Assembly (NCBI GenBank): GCA_003260075.1
Contig: QLIY01000112.1
Span: forward strand, 70,126 to 134,125
DNA from: Phallusia mammillata
Lineage: Eukaryota > Chordata > Ascidiacea > Phlebobranchia > Ascidiidae
Length of the DNA stretch: 64,000 nt
Reading direction: 5' to 3'
Below the pieces are notes generated by a model. That model worked only from the letters and a program-made list of their open reading frames with translations, ran no database searches and was not told the origin of the DNA. Below, piece by piece: positions 1 to 13,588 of this stretch. Each line of letters starts with the position of its first letter. The stretch's first letter is position 1. The position numbers and the translations under genes are program-made.

Positions 1-192
1 GCTTGTGATTTTTTTCTATCATTGTGATTCTCAGAGCCTTTTGTAAACACGCTGTTTGAACTTTAAAACAACTAAGGTGACGGCCAATAGTAGAGGAAAC
101 ATACACAAGAATGCAGTTTTAGAATCTTTGTAAGGGGCAATTACTCTGGGTACCACAACCAGATTGGAATAATAAACTTCTGATATTTTAAG

Positions 193-2529
193 CAAACCTG
201 AAGATGTAACTGGAGCTGGGTTGGAAAGCAACTATTGCCGAAACCCTGACGCTGACGCTGTTGGACCATGGTGCTTTACAACTGACGGAGCTGTAGTTTG
301 GGAAGAATGTGACATTCCCACTTGTGCAAACGCAGGTACATAGTGCGTAGGTTGTTTGTTACTTGATACCTAGATACCTACACACCAAAATAAGTTTGAT
401 AAATGGTTGAGAAAGAGGACTCTACACTCTCTATTAAAACATTTTTACGCAATCACAACGGTTTACAAACTCTGCGACCAGTTCGTTTTCTGTAATAGAT
501 TTGTAGTCGTAGAGAGTAGCTTGTGGAAAGGCCGTAATACCTGCAGGTATGTTAAACAAAACACACAGAATAACTTCGGAAAGTTGTATCAAATCGCAAC
601 GCGTAGTCCAAAAGGTCACTGATACAGTAATGGTTAAAATATTTGCTGTTGTATTTCAGTAAGGTCTAATAACGCACCTGCACATCAAAACGCCCAAAGA
701 TGACTCTTATTTTAAACAAATATTTGTTTTAAGATATTTAAACATACGTTTTTGCACTTGAAAACACTGCTACGTTTCATGTTTCGGGAGGGAGACCTTT
801 AAACTGTCATTTGAACATTTCTTTCTCGCAATACTTTTAAACTAACTTACATTTGGTTTGCAGTGCCTGCTCTGAGTTTAACGCGATCGGTTGAGGGAAC
901 ATGGAACAATTGGGGAGAATATTCTGAATGCAACAAACCTTGCGGAAATGGAAAAAAATTACGAATTAGAACTTGCTCCACCGACATATGTCCAACTGGT
1001 CGCCCCTTCGAAATGACAAGCTGCAACAATGAAGACTGTTCTACTGGTCAGTTGATTCAAAAAGAAAAAGATTTAGTTTGTTCAGTTGTGGATAAGATTT
1101 TTACTACTTCCTTTTAAGAAGCCAGGACACATCTTCCATAATTACACGATACCTCTATACGTTTTAAAAATGAAACATATGATAAGTCTGTCACCCTTTA
1201 TTATTAAGTTACATCGAAATCAATAAAACGCAATAAAGTTACAAAAGCTAAATACGGTTTGTTAAGTTGTCGATAAAACAATTCGAGGGTGTTTAAAGAA
1301 ACCTAAACACACTACCATATTTGCATGGTACGTCTGTATTTTTGCAAATAAAAATAAAAATAGACAAAGTAAAAAGCTGCGGCTCTATTATTATTAATTT
1401 TGAATTAATAAGAAGCAAAGTAGTTTTAAGTTTTCTTGACTAACTGATGTTTTAGCTGTATGGGGACCGTTTGGGGCATGGTCGGGCTGTTTTTGCAAAA
1501 AAAGAAAAAAATATGCCATTCGCCAGTGCCTTGGAGGTGTAATCAACGAAGGTGCTTGCAAGGGGAAACCTTGGAAACTTTCATCATGTACTTGTTCAGG
1601 TAGGTTTTTGTGTAAGATACATTTGCGTTGTTTTTGTAAAACATGTCATTTATTTTAAAACTATTAGTTTTCTGTAACTAATAGTTTCTTGTTGGAAGCT
1701 TAACCGTGCATTGTTAGACTTCAATGCTTTCAATTTGGACTCGTACGTGATATATAAAAGAAACGAATCCTTTTAAATCCAAGTAATTGCTTTTTCAGGG
1801 TCTACAGGAACATGGAACGCCTGGGAAGAAGATTATTCTTCGTGCAACAAAAAGTGTGGAAACGGAAAAAAGCTTCGAGTCAAAACGTGTTCCACAAATA
1901 ATTGTCCAACGGGAAAACCTTACCAACTAACGAAGTGCACCAATGGAGCTTGTTCTTCTGGTAGGTAGCTCGTGCAATTTCAAGCATATTAACAAACGCT
2001 TTAAAATGCATCATCCATTTGGTAAAACTAGCTGTTTGTGTAAGCTATTCTATTACAACTCTATACACGATTTTGTTTGTAAGTGTAATGACGAATGTAG
2101 CGTCCCAAATGATGTAAAAATGGCTTGCTGTTTTATTGAACCATTTCGGCAAATGCTCATGTCATCATCAGTAATATTAAGGGATACATCAGATTCAACT
2201 AACTTATCTAAATCCACTTTACACAAAAGTTTGATAAAAAGATTCGATTGTGTTTTCTTACTAACATTTTTGTTGTTAAAAAGGGGAGATTTATACTTAG
2301 TTATGAAATTGAATAGTACTTTTGCTTGTATTACTTATAAAAATGCTGCCCCATTTGGGTTAACATGCAATGTACTTCAGGTATTACATGGGATGCCTAC
2401 AGCGAATGGTCTGGTTGCTATTGCAAAAAAGGTCAACGTTATCGCATTCGTCAATGCAACGGAGGATATATAAACGATGGCAGGTGTAAAGGAAAAGCTT
2501 GGCAAAATGGAGCATGTTCATGCAGTTAA
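193..2529 (+). CDS. Gene A, 3' part: astacin-kringle-TSP1 protein (C-terminal exons)
   Basis: Five coding exons are visible: 193-335, 864-1046, 1456-1599, 1799-1960 and 2381-2529 (stop TAA). Each is bounded by AG/GT, and internal introns are phase 1. The first encodes the second half of a kringle ([17 protein letters not shown], then two cysteines). The second and fourth are classic TSP1 repeats ([15 protein letters not shown], RxRTC). The third and fifth are short TSP1-like modules with WSGCxC and a terminal CxC. The signal peptide and protease exons would lie left of the window, as inferred from paralogues C-G. No lesion is seen in these exons, so the gene could be intact. The product is inferred to be secreted. 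An AATAAA occurs about 410 bases after the stop. Confidence 0.85.
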
Positions 2530-5328
2530 GGAGCTGACAGATAAAGCAGCTGTTAAAGAAGATTGATACTTTATTTTTGTACATTTGTCCGGTGTCTTTT
2601 CAAGCTTATTCACCCTTTTGAAATCATTGCTCGTTGTTTAATTTGTAACAATATGATTTGGGTGTGATCCAAATACACTTTCTTCTATTAGATTTCGAAA
2701 CAAGATGTTATGAAATGTTTGTAATCATTGCTTTGGATGTGTCTGTATTCTTCTAAAAATTCTCTTAGGTAAACTTTCATTGGTTATCGCTGCTGTAATC
2801 TTGTATTGTAACAGTGCGTATTTACCAAAAAATATAATCGTGTTTTGTGCAAATTATACAACGCTTTATGTTAATCTGCTTTGCTTTTTAAATCGATATA
2901 CCAATTGTTACGTACAGGACATTTACAACGGTATCCATTGATGAAATAAATTTGGTTGTATATATCCTGAATCGACCAATGTAAGTAGTTTAGAAAAACG
3001 TTTACACAATATAGAATACCTTGCAACTAGAGAATATAAATCAGTTACGCCAGGCCTATTGAGAGCGTTGTACCGAATTAGCCGGTCGCCAAACATTTCT
3101 ATATGGCAAGGAACATCATGGAAAATCTTACGTGCTTGTGATTTGACGAGCTCAAGTCTAACTTACTGTGGTTTATGTATCAGTGTGCCATAATCGCTGT
3201 CCATATGAACGCCTCAGGACTGATCCCAGTTATTGATGTATAAAAAAATGTAAGTTGATAATGTGGTGCATCTACCGTAAAAGTGTTTTTATTATCAATT
3301 GAAAGAAAGCGTATTTAAATCAACTAGCTGCTGAGGGACAAGTGTTAGGTGTTAAGAGTAGTGCTTGGAGAGACATATGGAAGAAACGTTTAAAAGCCAC
3401 TGCAGTGGTATAACTATGGTATCAAATATGGTGAAAGAGCAGTTACAGTCGTAGGTCCTATGTGAGTTTTTCTTTTTTCTTTTCTTGGAACCAATTGTCT
3501 GGTAAAACGTCTATAAACCTAGTTCAGTGGTTCTCAAGGGGTGCCACTTGGCTCCCCAAGGGAGAAATCTTTCCTAGAAAGAATTAGGAAAAGCTGTGTA
3601 TCAAAGATGTTTTCTGAGAATACTCTTACAACATGTAGAATCCAACTACTGCACTGGTTGGCGTATTAAAAGAGTTTGTTTCTTCATAATCATTTATTGT
3701 TGTATCGTATCAGACTATCAGATGATCGTTGGTACACCGCATGTCTCGGAAGGGCTCGTGTCGGGAGTTCGAATCCCACCACAGACTAGATTTCTCTAGC
3801 TTGCTATGAGGGAATGCTCGGTCTACGAGAGCGTGACTTTCGATCGGTTCACCGCTGAGTGTAGCCCAGTTCCTCAAGCAAAATGTCGGAAGGGAGCGTT
3901 CCAGGGCTGATCCCAGTAGTGAATTTATATTTATCACACATAAATCGTGGCCAATCTGGCAATTCCTACTACTACGAAGCTGACTTGTGCAGCTTATACG
4001 AAGCAGGAAACGATACTTGTGATTAAACTTTTGACGGGTCCACCGCTGAGCCTGTTCAGCTCAGTTAATAGAGCATGTCGGTACAGGGCTTCGGGGCTGA
4101 TCCCAGTTATGAATTTATGTTTATCTTAGCAATTAGAACAATACGTCATTAACCACTGACCTAGATCATCTATAAACAAATATATTCTATATTCTGTTCA
4201 AGTTTGCGAATGCTTATTATGGTGCAAAAATAGTTTCAGTCCCAGAATTGTTTTTTGCATGTAGTCAGTAAGTTTTCTAGCAACATAGCAATATCTGAGT
4301 ATTCTGAGTAAGAGAAGTAACAGAACGGTAATTTTAGTTTTGTAAGATTTCTTTTCTAGGCTTTATTATTTTTTTAACAAACGGAATAAGAATTATTCTC
4401 CTAAATCTCTATTGGAACAAAATACAAATTAGCAAATTAAAAGCAAACCTTAACTACTTAACAAACTGCTTGATATTTACATCAGATGCTCGTGCGGGTT
4501 AAAAGAGACCGAGCTAATTAAAAAGTCAAACTGTAGCAAAATGAACAACAAACTTATTTCAACTTGCTTTACGACGTTTGGTACATTTACAAGCGGATGC
4601 ATTTAAGATAATTAGCAAGTTTAGTTCTTAATCCGACTGTGAAATAGATTGTAAATGTCGCCACAACAATGAAACTTGTCAAAATAAATTGCATAAAATA
4701 TGCTTTGGGCCTCAGTGTTGTGTAGGCTACCAGCGTCCACAGCTATCAAACAGCTTGTAATCTTTTTCTTTTGCTTCGACATGTCCTGAAAACTAATTAC
4801 AACACAACCACGTCCAAAATTGGTTTACAACTTCTGCTACCACCGAAAGTAAATGTACCTGAACTTCTTCCGAAAAAATATGTCACTTCCCTTCAGAGGA
4901 TTTAATTAAAAACTGGTGCGTTCTAAAACAATTATGTCGTTTAGAGGCAACAACATAAAACTACGCTTTCGTAAATGGCTTATTTAACACGACAGTATAA
5001 CAGCTCACTAATAGTTTTAACACTCTAAAGACAGTGTATATATATCCAGCTGCTTCGCAATAATATTAGTTCTGTTTCAGCCAATATGTCGACCATTCGG
5101 CCATGTTCCTGCCCCTTTTATAGATTTCTTGATTGATTTGGTCGAAATTAAGGTGCTATTGACATCAAGCTATATAAAAATACGTTAGTAATTTTACAAA
5201 TTGCATACTCTAACACAAGACCTTTGCGGTTCCATTGAGTATACAAGATGTGTTTTATTTTTTAGAAACAATTTTATAGAATGTTTTATAATTTATAGAT
5301 TGATTTTAGTGTCACTTTTCTATTTCAG
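2530..5328. other. Gene A 3' flank with SINE-like repeats, no gene seen
   Basis: No coding exon was found. The part from the stop to about 4200 is homologous to about 7025-8400 downstream of pseudogene B, so the duplication unit included the 3' flank. It carries tRNA-like and GATCCCAGTTATGAATTTAT repeat pieces. A single hAT-like terminus (CAGTGGTTCTCAAGGGG) lies near 3526. The stretch from 4200 to 5300 is AT-rich, with nothing recognised. Confidence 0.6.
3725..3795 (+). repeat. tRNA-derived SINE fragment
   Basis: The segment contains a pol III B-box-like GAGTTCGAATCCCACCAC, preceded by a degenerate tRNA-like arm, and is followed by the shared family tail (GGGAATGCTCGG). A better-preserved relative lies at 6390-6480. 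It is not a functional tRNA: there is no acceptor stem or clear anticodon arm. Confidence 0.5.
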
Positions 5329-7039
5329 AATCCTGCGATCCAATGGATTGTAACAAACTGTGCAAAACGGGAGAAGGAAAACTTGATCTTAAGACTTGCA
5401 AATGTGATTGTTATATTTTGGTGGACGACATATGGATGCCAGGTCAGTCACACACTTTTTCCAAAAAATCCCAAGATTTATTTTGCTCAAAGTACAAACA
5501 TTGTGTAATCTGCAAAATACGTATTTTAAATTTTTTCTTAACTTAACCCAACGATAGACACTCACCTCAACGGCTTCTGCTTGTAAACAATATTCACAAC
5601 AACGTAACTTGCTATCAAAAATATTTTTCACAATTTTGCGTTTCAACACTCTGGAGTACAAAACGTGAACAATTTGAATCTATTGTTTATTCCGGACAAA
5701 ATAACTATATCGTATTCGACAGTTAATTTGCGACATGTTTATTAGGGTAACGGCACATTAAATAAAAATAAAAAAGGCAATCGGCAATAAAAACAACGCT
5801 AACACCATGACTACCCATAAAACCAAGACCAGTGCAGTGCGATAAACGGTGTAAACGCGACTGATGGCAATAAAACGTCCATTCTTCAATTTGTGAAATC
5901 CAGTTCTTTTCTATTACTTCGCCCTTTACTTAAGTTGAACAAGTTGTTCTTCGTATTGCAGTAAGTCTGTGGGATCGGATTCAAGGTGGAAGTGCCGGAA
6001 AATCTATTACCACACTTTACAAACGATGGAACGATCGTACAGATTCGAGTTCTTAACGCGGTCACTTGCTTAAAATTTGAGCCGGCCACGTCAGATGATA
6101 CCGACTATATTGAGATTTACATGGGTTCCTGGTGTTCTACTTTTATCGGAAGAAACGGTGGAAAACAACGGGTGACTAAAACAGCTTAAAGCAACTAACG
6201 ACGTTTGGTTTTACTTGATCTGTTGCCACAACAAAACTAACCGGTACATCCTTTTTTATGATCTAAGATGAAAATATTCATACCGGGATCAGTCCTGAAG
6301 CGTCGATGCAGACCAGCGATTGCGACATACTTATCATTAAATCATAGTACGCCAGGCCCATTAAAAGTCGTCATACCGAAACGACTTCGATGGATTCTCC
6401 AGTAAGCCACTGTAGCTCTGTTGCTAGACCGCTAGTTCCTGAAAGCCTTCTGTCGTGGGTTCGAATCCCACCACAAGCTAGATTTTTCCGGCCTATACCT
6501 TGCCATATATGGGAATGCTTGGGAGACCGGCTGATTCGGTATGACGCCTTTAATAGGCCGGGGGGGGGGCTATGATTTCCTCTTTTATGATACATATGGG
6601 CAACGAGAAATGTCACGAATTATTTTTACCTAACTTTTGTAAGATAGTTGCTGCAAGACAGTTACCTACAAAATATGCATGGCTTTAGTTTTGTTTTAGA
6701 ATCAAAGGGTTACTTGATTTTATGCAGTTGTCTCTGACTGCTGGATGTTCAGCAGTGGGAACCGTTCAACATGAAGCTATGCACGCACTTTTTTTTTATA
6801 AGTGTTGTTTGTTTTTGTGTTTGGTGGGTCACAAACCTTAGTTAAAGAAAATAAGAAAACATCTGTATTTACCTCTTTTAACATTATCCATCACAATATT
6901 CACATACGAGTCTCTGTCAGAACGGGGGGGGGGAAAAAAAGGACAACGTTACCGCATTCGCCAATGCCACGGAGGATATATAAACGATGGCAGGTGTAAA
7001 GGAAAAGCTTAGCAAAATGGAGCATGTTCATGTAATTAG
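5329..7039 (+). pseudogene. Gene B: astacin-kringle-TSP1 pseudogene
   Basis: The six-cysteine exon is intact at 5329-5442 (AG/GT flanked). The next block, 5962-6171, fuses protease exon 3 directly to the middle of exon 4: WDRIQGGSAGK...RWNDRT runs into LNAVTCLKFEP. The intron and parts of both exons are deleted, giving a frame change and stop. A remnant of the zinc-site exon at 6728-6789 reads QHEAMHAL and then breaks off. The last short TSP1-like exon survives only after a poly-G run (from 6934) and has a Trp-to-stop change before its terminal TAG at 7037-7039. No signal peptide, Met-turn, kringle or other TSP1 exon is found. I see at least four independent inactivating changes relative to paralogues A and C-G. 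Confidence 0.85.
6355..6563 (+). repeat. Foldback element with tRNA-like SINE core
   Basis: The ends are inverted copies: GGCCCATTAAAAGTCGTCAT at the left, and TATGACGCCTTTAATAGGCC at the right. The core at about 6395-6470 has an A-box-like TAGCTCTGTTGCTAGACCG and a B box GGTTCGAATCCCACC. Pieces of the same family occur near 3050, 3186, 3725, 7560, 7690, 7770 and 8230. A 10-base poly-G run abuts the right end. Confidence 0.6.
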
Positions 7040-8966
7040 GGTCATGACAGATGATCAGCATTTTAAGATTGATGTAACATCATTTTTTGTACATTTACCC
7101 TGTGTCATGTCAAGCTTTATAACGCTATTAAAAACATTTTCTCGTTGTTTAATTTGCTACAAAAAGGATTTGGGTGCGATCCAAACATTAGATTTCAAAA
7201 CAAGATGTTATGAAATGTTTGTAATCATTGCTTTTGATTTGTCTGTATCCTTCTAAAATCCCTTTTTCTATTGGGTAAACTTTTTTTTGGTTATCGTTGC
7301 TATAATCTTGTATTGTAACAGTGCACACTAATGAAAAAATATAATCGTGTTTTGTACAAATTATACAACGCTTTATGTTAGTTTGCTTTGTTTTAAAATC
7401 GGTATACGAATTGATACTTTGAGGACGGTTACAGCGGTATCCAACGGTAAAATAAACTTTATTGTGTATATCCTGAAACGATCAATCTAAGTAATTTGGA
7501 AAAACGTTCACACAATACAGAATATTTTGCAAAAATATAAATCATTTTACCCAATAGTTATACCGAATTAGCCGGTCACCAAGCATTTATATATGGCAAG
7601 GAACATATTGGATAATGTCATGAGATTTTGTGCATGTGATTTGACGCGCTGAAGTCTGACAGACTGTGATTTATATATATGTTTGCCGTAATCGCTGGTC
7701 TGCATGAACGCTTCAGGGCCGATCCCAGTTATGGATGCAGGTAAAGAATCTAAGGGGGGGGGGGTGCCGTAATCGCTGGTCTGCACGAACGCTTCAGGGC
7801 CGATCCCAGTTATGGATGCAGGTAAAGAATCTAAGTTGATAATGTGGTGCATCTACCGTAAAAGTGTGTTTAATATCGGTTTAAAGAAAAGCGTATTTAT
7901 ATCAACTAGCTACTAAGGGAACTGGTGTTAGGAATTAAGAGTAGTGTTTAGAGACATAGTTAAGAGTAGTGTTTTTTTTTATTTTCTTTAAATCAATTGT
8001 GTGGTAAAACGTCTATAAACCTAGATCAGTGGTTCTGAAAGGACTTGGCTTCCTAAGGGATAAATTTTTACTTTTTAGAAGGATTTTTTTCTTTTTTTTA
8101 ATTCAATGCACAAAAATGGGAATATCCAGATCCAGCTACTACAATGATTGGTGTAACTAAGGAGTTTGTTTCTTTAACATCTTTTATTGTTGCATCGTAT
8201 TAAACTTAGAGGATCGTTGTTATTCCCTCGCGAGTTCAAATCCCACCGCAGGCTAGAATAGCTTACGCCTTGCCATGTGGGAATGCTTGGAGAGGCTTCG
8301 GGGCTGATCCCAGTTATGAATTTATGTTTATCTTAACAATTAGAACAATTACGCCATTACCTACTGTCCTAGATCATCTATAAACAGCAGTGCATCAGAC
8401 TCAATTAGAAGCGTTCAACTTCTATATTGACCTGGCGCGCGGCAATTTATACAATCAATCAATTTCAATCATTTTTGTTTGTTTCAGCCCCCAAGTATAA
8501 TACATGAGTGTGTCATAACCGTTGTGGTCTGTATGAAGCCTTTAGGTCCGATCCTAATAAGTGAAGTCAAGTTTATAGTTTTACTTTATCTGTGTGTTTG
8601 GTTTTTAATATTTTTGAAATTTGGAAATGTTGCCTATACAAACAAACGTAAACAACAAAAAATTGTTGATTTGTTTAAACAAAAACGCAAAACGCAAAAC
8701 GCTAGGTATGTTCATGTTTTAGCGATAGGCAGTATTCTTTTGTCTGCATTGGCACGGTCTTGTAATTACAACAACATCAGCAGTAACTTACTTCGTCGGT
8801 TGTATAAATAAAAACGCTGCAGGCGACCCGTAAATCACATCAATAAAACATCTCCTTACTCAAGTTTAACGAAATCATTACCTGTAGCTTTGTCGTTGAC
8901 TTCTGTTGTGTTGAAACTGTAATAACAGCAACAACTACTTTATGGAAAAAAGAAGAATATTCAAAG
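7040..8966. other. Duplicated 3' flank and repeats, no gene seen
   Basis: From the gene B stop to about 8400 this is a diverged copy of the gene A 3' flank. It contains a short tandem duplication of a SINE-like piece (about 7685-7750 repeated at 7765-7835) whose two copies are separated by an 11-base poly-G run at 7754-7764. The rest up to the gene C start holds SINE-like fragments and AT-rich sequence. An open stretch around 8480-8810 has no recognisable domain, and I do not call it a gene. Confidence 0.55.
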
Positions 8967-10890
8967 ATGAAAAGGATTTTCCTATTACTATATTTGTTGT
9001 TCGGTATACCCATAACAAGTAAGTAATTTTGTAGGCACATGTCGTGCTGATTATTTTGTAATAGTCGTTTTTGTTGAATCGACGTTACATAGATTACATT
9101 ACGCTTGACAAAGAAATTTGATTACAACCTACTATCAATCTATTTAACCTGTGTTAAATTTACTTGAAAAAGTTCATTTTTTCGACCCACATAATGTTTG
9201 TCATGCCTATCGCCACGTTTTCATAATTTGTACGTCAAACAATACTACTTAGCTTTACAGTACCATACAGCAAAGTTTGTAAACTTATTTTGATGCTTAT
9301 GCTGGAGTAAAATCAACCTCTCCGCCGCACTTGTGCATTTCAGAAAGTTGTGAGTTTTGTGACCCAGTGGATTGTAATAAGCTGTGCGAAACGGGGGAAG
9401 GAAACCTTGACCTTGAAACTTGCAAATGTGATTGTTATATTCTGATCGACGACATATTGATGCCAGGTAGGCGTTGCGTATTAGGCAATACTGATCTTAT
9501 TATTGGATGTAGAAATGTAAACTCGTTACTTCGGAATTTGACCAGTTCTGCCGAAATTGCCCCACCACGCCGATAATCTTTTTGACTTTGACCCAAGTTC
9601 TAACAGGTAATGCTGGTAAACAATAAACACAATCCACTAACAAAGTATTTTGAAATGTTTGCATGAGCATTTTGATGAAAGCTGGAATCATGTTGTTGTC
9701 GTATTTTAAATCTATATTGTAATAGACTTCGTATCGTTGCAACATTTTACTTTGAGCCAACATAATTTGTTTTCAATATAAATTATATTTTTGTAATTGG
9801 ATTGGATCAATTAGTTTTTACCTTTTAACGTTGAATCTGGTAAATCTGTTGAACTGTCATGTGCGTTTTTCCTGTTTTCACGTTTTGTTGCCCATAGGCA
9901 CATTGTTGACATATTATGCTTAAGAGCTTTACCTAGGGGCGTTTAATTATTGAAATTCCTGTCGTTGCTCTTCGCAAACATTTCTACAACAAGTTCTGCC
10001 GTTTAATTCTGATATCTTATCACACCAGAAAGCCATTAGGTCGTCGATAAGCAATCAGCGGGCTGCAGTCATTGACTTGCGCGCTTTTTCTCTTACGATG
10101 ACCATTTCTTTTAGAGCTTTTATTTCGCACGTTTTCGGTCGGCTAGTAATCATTTGTTTTCTGTGTCACCTACTAACCACGTCAGTGAGCAACAGACAGT
10201 CGTGCTCCTGACTTAATCTTTGACAGTTCCGCAATTACCTTTGTTTTCATATTAGGCTTTTCTGAAAAAGCCAGGTTGAGTTTAGACTTGAGAGTTTTGA
10301 GTTTAATGAACGAAGGTTTTTGGTAACCATTTGATTTAGATGCGACAGAACAGACAGTTCTATGCGTTTACTTTTTCGCTAATGTAGGTTCATTAGAACC
10401 GAAAAAACAACAGAGTTTTTTTTCTTCTATAAGTTGCATGTTTTCATATAAAAGCATCGCACGTCACCGAAACCACTGTAAGGTGGGTACATCAGCTCAT
10501 TCGGCAGATATCTCGTCACCAGCCACACTGATCCCTATTTGCAGCTGATATGATTTTTATTGAAGCACGTATGTGGGAATCGATTCAAGGCGGTTCTGTC
10601 GAGAAAGCTGTTACAATTGTCTTTAGACGCTGGGATGACCGTACTGCGGACGGATTAATCAGAATACCGTTTTACGTGACACCAGATATTGGTAAATGTT
10701 ACAATTGAACATTTTTGTATGTATAAATCATTCTTTATTATTATAAGTTTATTAAAGTTATCACTGTGTGTAAATTTTTTAAGCAAATGATCACTATTGC
10801 AATCTGAAGGTCCGCCATTTAGGTGTAAATACAACAACACTGAACTGCAATCATATACCATTTTATAGGGACTCGATTAAACCATTAAAG

Positions 10891-11047
10891 CAGGGGTTCT
10901 TAACCAGCGGTACCGAGAACTGTTCCTAGGGGGGATGCTTGTATAAAAATTAAATTACAACAGTTTTGTTATTTAATCAATTACAGAAGGGGGTGCAAAA
11001 ATTGGTTAGTGATTTGAAGCAGCAAGGAAAAAGGTTAAGATACACTG
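10891..11047. mobile_element. Miniature hAT element in gene C intron 3
   Basis: The terminal inverted repeats are CAGGGGTTCTTAACC at the left and GGTTAAGATACACTG at the right (inverse CAGTGTATCTTAACC). The flanking 8-mers CATTAAAG and CACTAAAG differ at one base, consistent with an old hAT-type 8 bp target-site duplication. It is 157 bp long and too short to encode a transposase. Confidence 0.65.
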
Positions 11048-12286
11048 CACTAAAGAAAAAGATCAGTAAACCGAGCACAAAACATAAATTACGCCGATTC
11101 AAGCCTTGGAATATTTTAAGACAAAATTATTTTTTATTTTTTCAGAAATGAGTGAAAAGCACATGAATAGTATTATTGCTGGTCTTGGTGTACTTAACGC
11201 AGTGTCCTGTGTGAAATTCGAGCCGGCAACACCATACGATAGAAACGTAATTAAAATCTTCAAGGGTGTCGGGTGTTTGGCATCAGTTGGAATGCAAGGC
11301 GACACCCAAAAGGTGACAACAATCGAACTGTACATCTGAATTTGCTGTAACAAACCTTTTATTATTTTGCAATTGAAACTCAACAACCACAGCGCTTTTG
11401 TGCGTGTTAGATAGAGCTTACAAGATATCCTTATAAACTAGATACCAGTACCCGTTGTCATTATAACCAAATACCAGTACCCGTTGTTTTGTGCCCCCCC
11501 AAAAAAACTAGCGCATATTTTATCAATATAAGGGCATCAGTATTTGCATAGTGTTTTGGTACCGGTTGTTGTATCAGGCATTGGCATTGATACAATATAT
11601 TTACAGATGGTTTATGGATGTCTTATATAAATTATTGGTTGATAGATGTCTCTTAGTGATACTTGTCCAGGAGTGGGAATGGTTGAACACGAAGCTATGC
11701 ACGCATTGGGAATTTGGCACGAACAATCCCGTCCAGACAGAGATGATTACGTAAAAATACTCGAAGAGAACATCATACCAGGTAATTGCATCATCTTAAT
11801 ACTGATTGAAATTTTTTTTACACAATGTATTTTGGAAAACATGTCACATATCATAACGAAAAAGTCCGATACCCGAACATCATTTATGAACAAATAGAAT
11901 TGAAATGCGGTGTAATAGTTTATTTTTTTGACATTTTTTTATTTAGTTTTTCAAAAACACTAAAACAACAACAGAAAAACGCCAACCAGAAAAACTTGTG
12001 TGTCTTGATTAATTGTCTGTAAATGAGAAAGGGGCAACCAAGAAGATTTAAAGCAAAACCGCTTTGTAACCTTTTCTGTGGTCATATCAATGTAGCACCA
12101 AACAAACTTTCTTAGTGCCTCTTAAAATTGTGCTGATTGGGAAGTACTAGCATATGTTTTAAACATCGGCGTAGTTGTAAAAATGTTAGTCCAGAAATAT
12201 TCTCTGCCACAAAGAAACGTTTACAAGTGTGTGTAAAACAGCGTTTATTTTACAAATTGTTTTTCACTTCTTGCTTTGGTGCTTCG

Positions 12287-12530
12287 AGGTTTTTTTTAAG
12301 GTTTGGTTTGGGTGACCGCTAAGTAGTTTTAAGAGACTTTTTTTTAAGGTTTGGTTTGGGTGACTGCTAAGTAGTTTTAAAGACCCAAGTGTTTCATTTA
12401 AATACCAAAAAGCCATATTTGCTTAAACGATTTATTTATTAGGCTACTGGCAAATTTTGGGAAACCGCTGGAGAAATTTGAAAACACCTTTAAACACCTA
12501 AAAGGCCAAAAACACCTTAAAAAAACACTG
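12287..12530. mobile_element. Miniature hAT-like element in gene C intron 5
   Basis: The left end AGGTTTTTTTTAAGG and right end CCTTAAAAAAACACTG are inverted copies. It is the same family as the cleaner copy at 26577-26745. The left end is duplicated internally (AAGGTTTGGTTTGGGTGAC appears twice, about 45 bases apart). The flanks share a partial CTTCG. Confidence 0.5.
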
Positions 12531-13336
12531 CTTCGTACCACCACACAGACACTGAAACCACTAAAAATGTCAAAATATTTTCCCAATATCAGGACAGGAG
12601 ACGAATTTTTACAAGTTTTCTAAAGATCAAGTTGAGTCGTTCTCGTCGCCATATGACTTTGGATCTATCATGCATTACTATTCTACTGCCTTTTCTAAGA
12701 ACGGTGAACGGACCATCGAAAGGTGATATTCATCCACGAAAGAGTGAGTACCAGTAAACTATAACTATACATATATTTTGCCATGTCACGCAACAGTATT
12801 GCCCTTCCCATGAAGATCAAATTCAGATAAATGCAATGTATTCGTGCAACGGGAAACGAGGAATTCCGGAAACTAGTGATTGCTATCATCCACAGGATCG
12901 TGGTTTCAGTTACAGAGGAACCAAATCGAGAACGAAAAGCGGAAAAACCTGCCAAGCATGGGACTCGCCATCTCCCCATGAGCACAAATTGTAAGATAAT
13001 GTTTGATTCTTAAAGATCATCGGAATCGAACCAACCTTATATTTTCGTATAGAATGGTGCATTATACTTATATGTGTATCTGACAATAACGACTTGGTAC
13101 AAATGTAGACATTTTTCAGTAAGAACACATCGTATCAAATCAGTATGATATACTCTTATCGGAACGTTCCGGCAATTTTCACCACCATTCCGAAACTTCA
13201 ATCTAAATTTTAACAAAGGCACGAAAATCAGACTAAAAAAAGTTACAAGGCTATAGGTAACAAAAACATCACTGAGACAAAAAAAATGTGGGGACTATCA
13301 CCAGTATACGAAAATTATTCAGGTATTTTACTATAG

Positions 13337-13588
<252 letters not shown>

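Noticed and set aside
193-335. Fibronectin type II instead of kringle
   Set aside because: The preceding exon in paralogues supplies SYRGT and CQAW and this one [13 protein letters not shown] and a WEEC-type end, the full kringle signature; only the second half is visible for gene A.
1943-2473. 176-codon open frame overlapping the end of gene A
   Set aside because: It runs through an intron and an out-of-frame reading of the last exon; there is no domain or start context.
6395-6475. Functional tRNA gene
   Set aside because: Box-like motifs are present, but there is no paired acceptor stem or proper anticodon arm, and multiple dispersed copies indicate a SINE.
6728-6789. Active astacin zinc site in gene B
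   Set aside because: Only HEAMHAL remains; the third histidine and all later protease sequence are missing.
8479-8811. 110-codon frame with hydrophobic segment
   Set aside because: Its 5' part is SINE-like repeat (GATCCxAxxAxTGAA tail) and there is no recognisable domain or paralogous counterpart.
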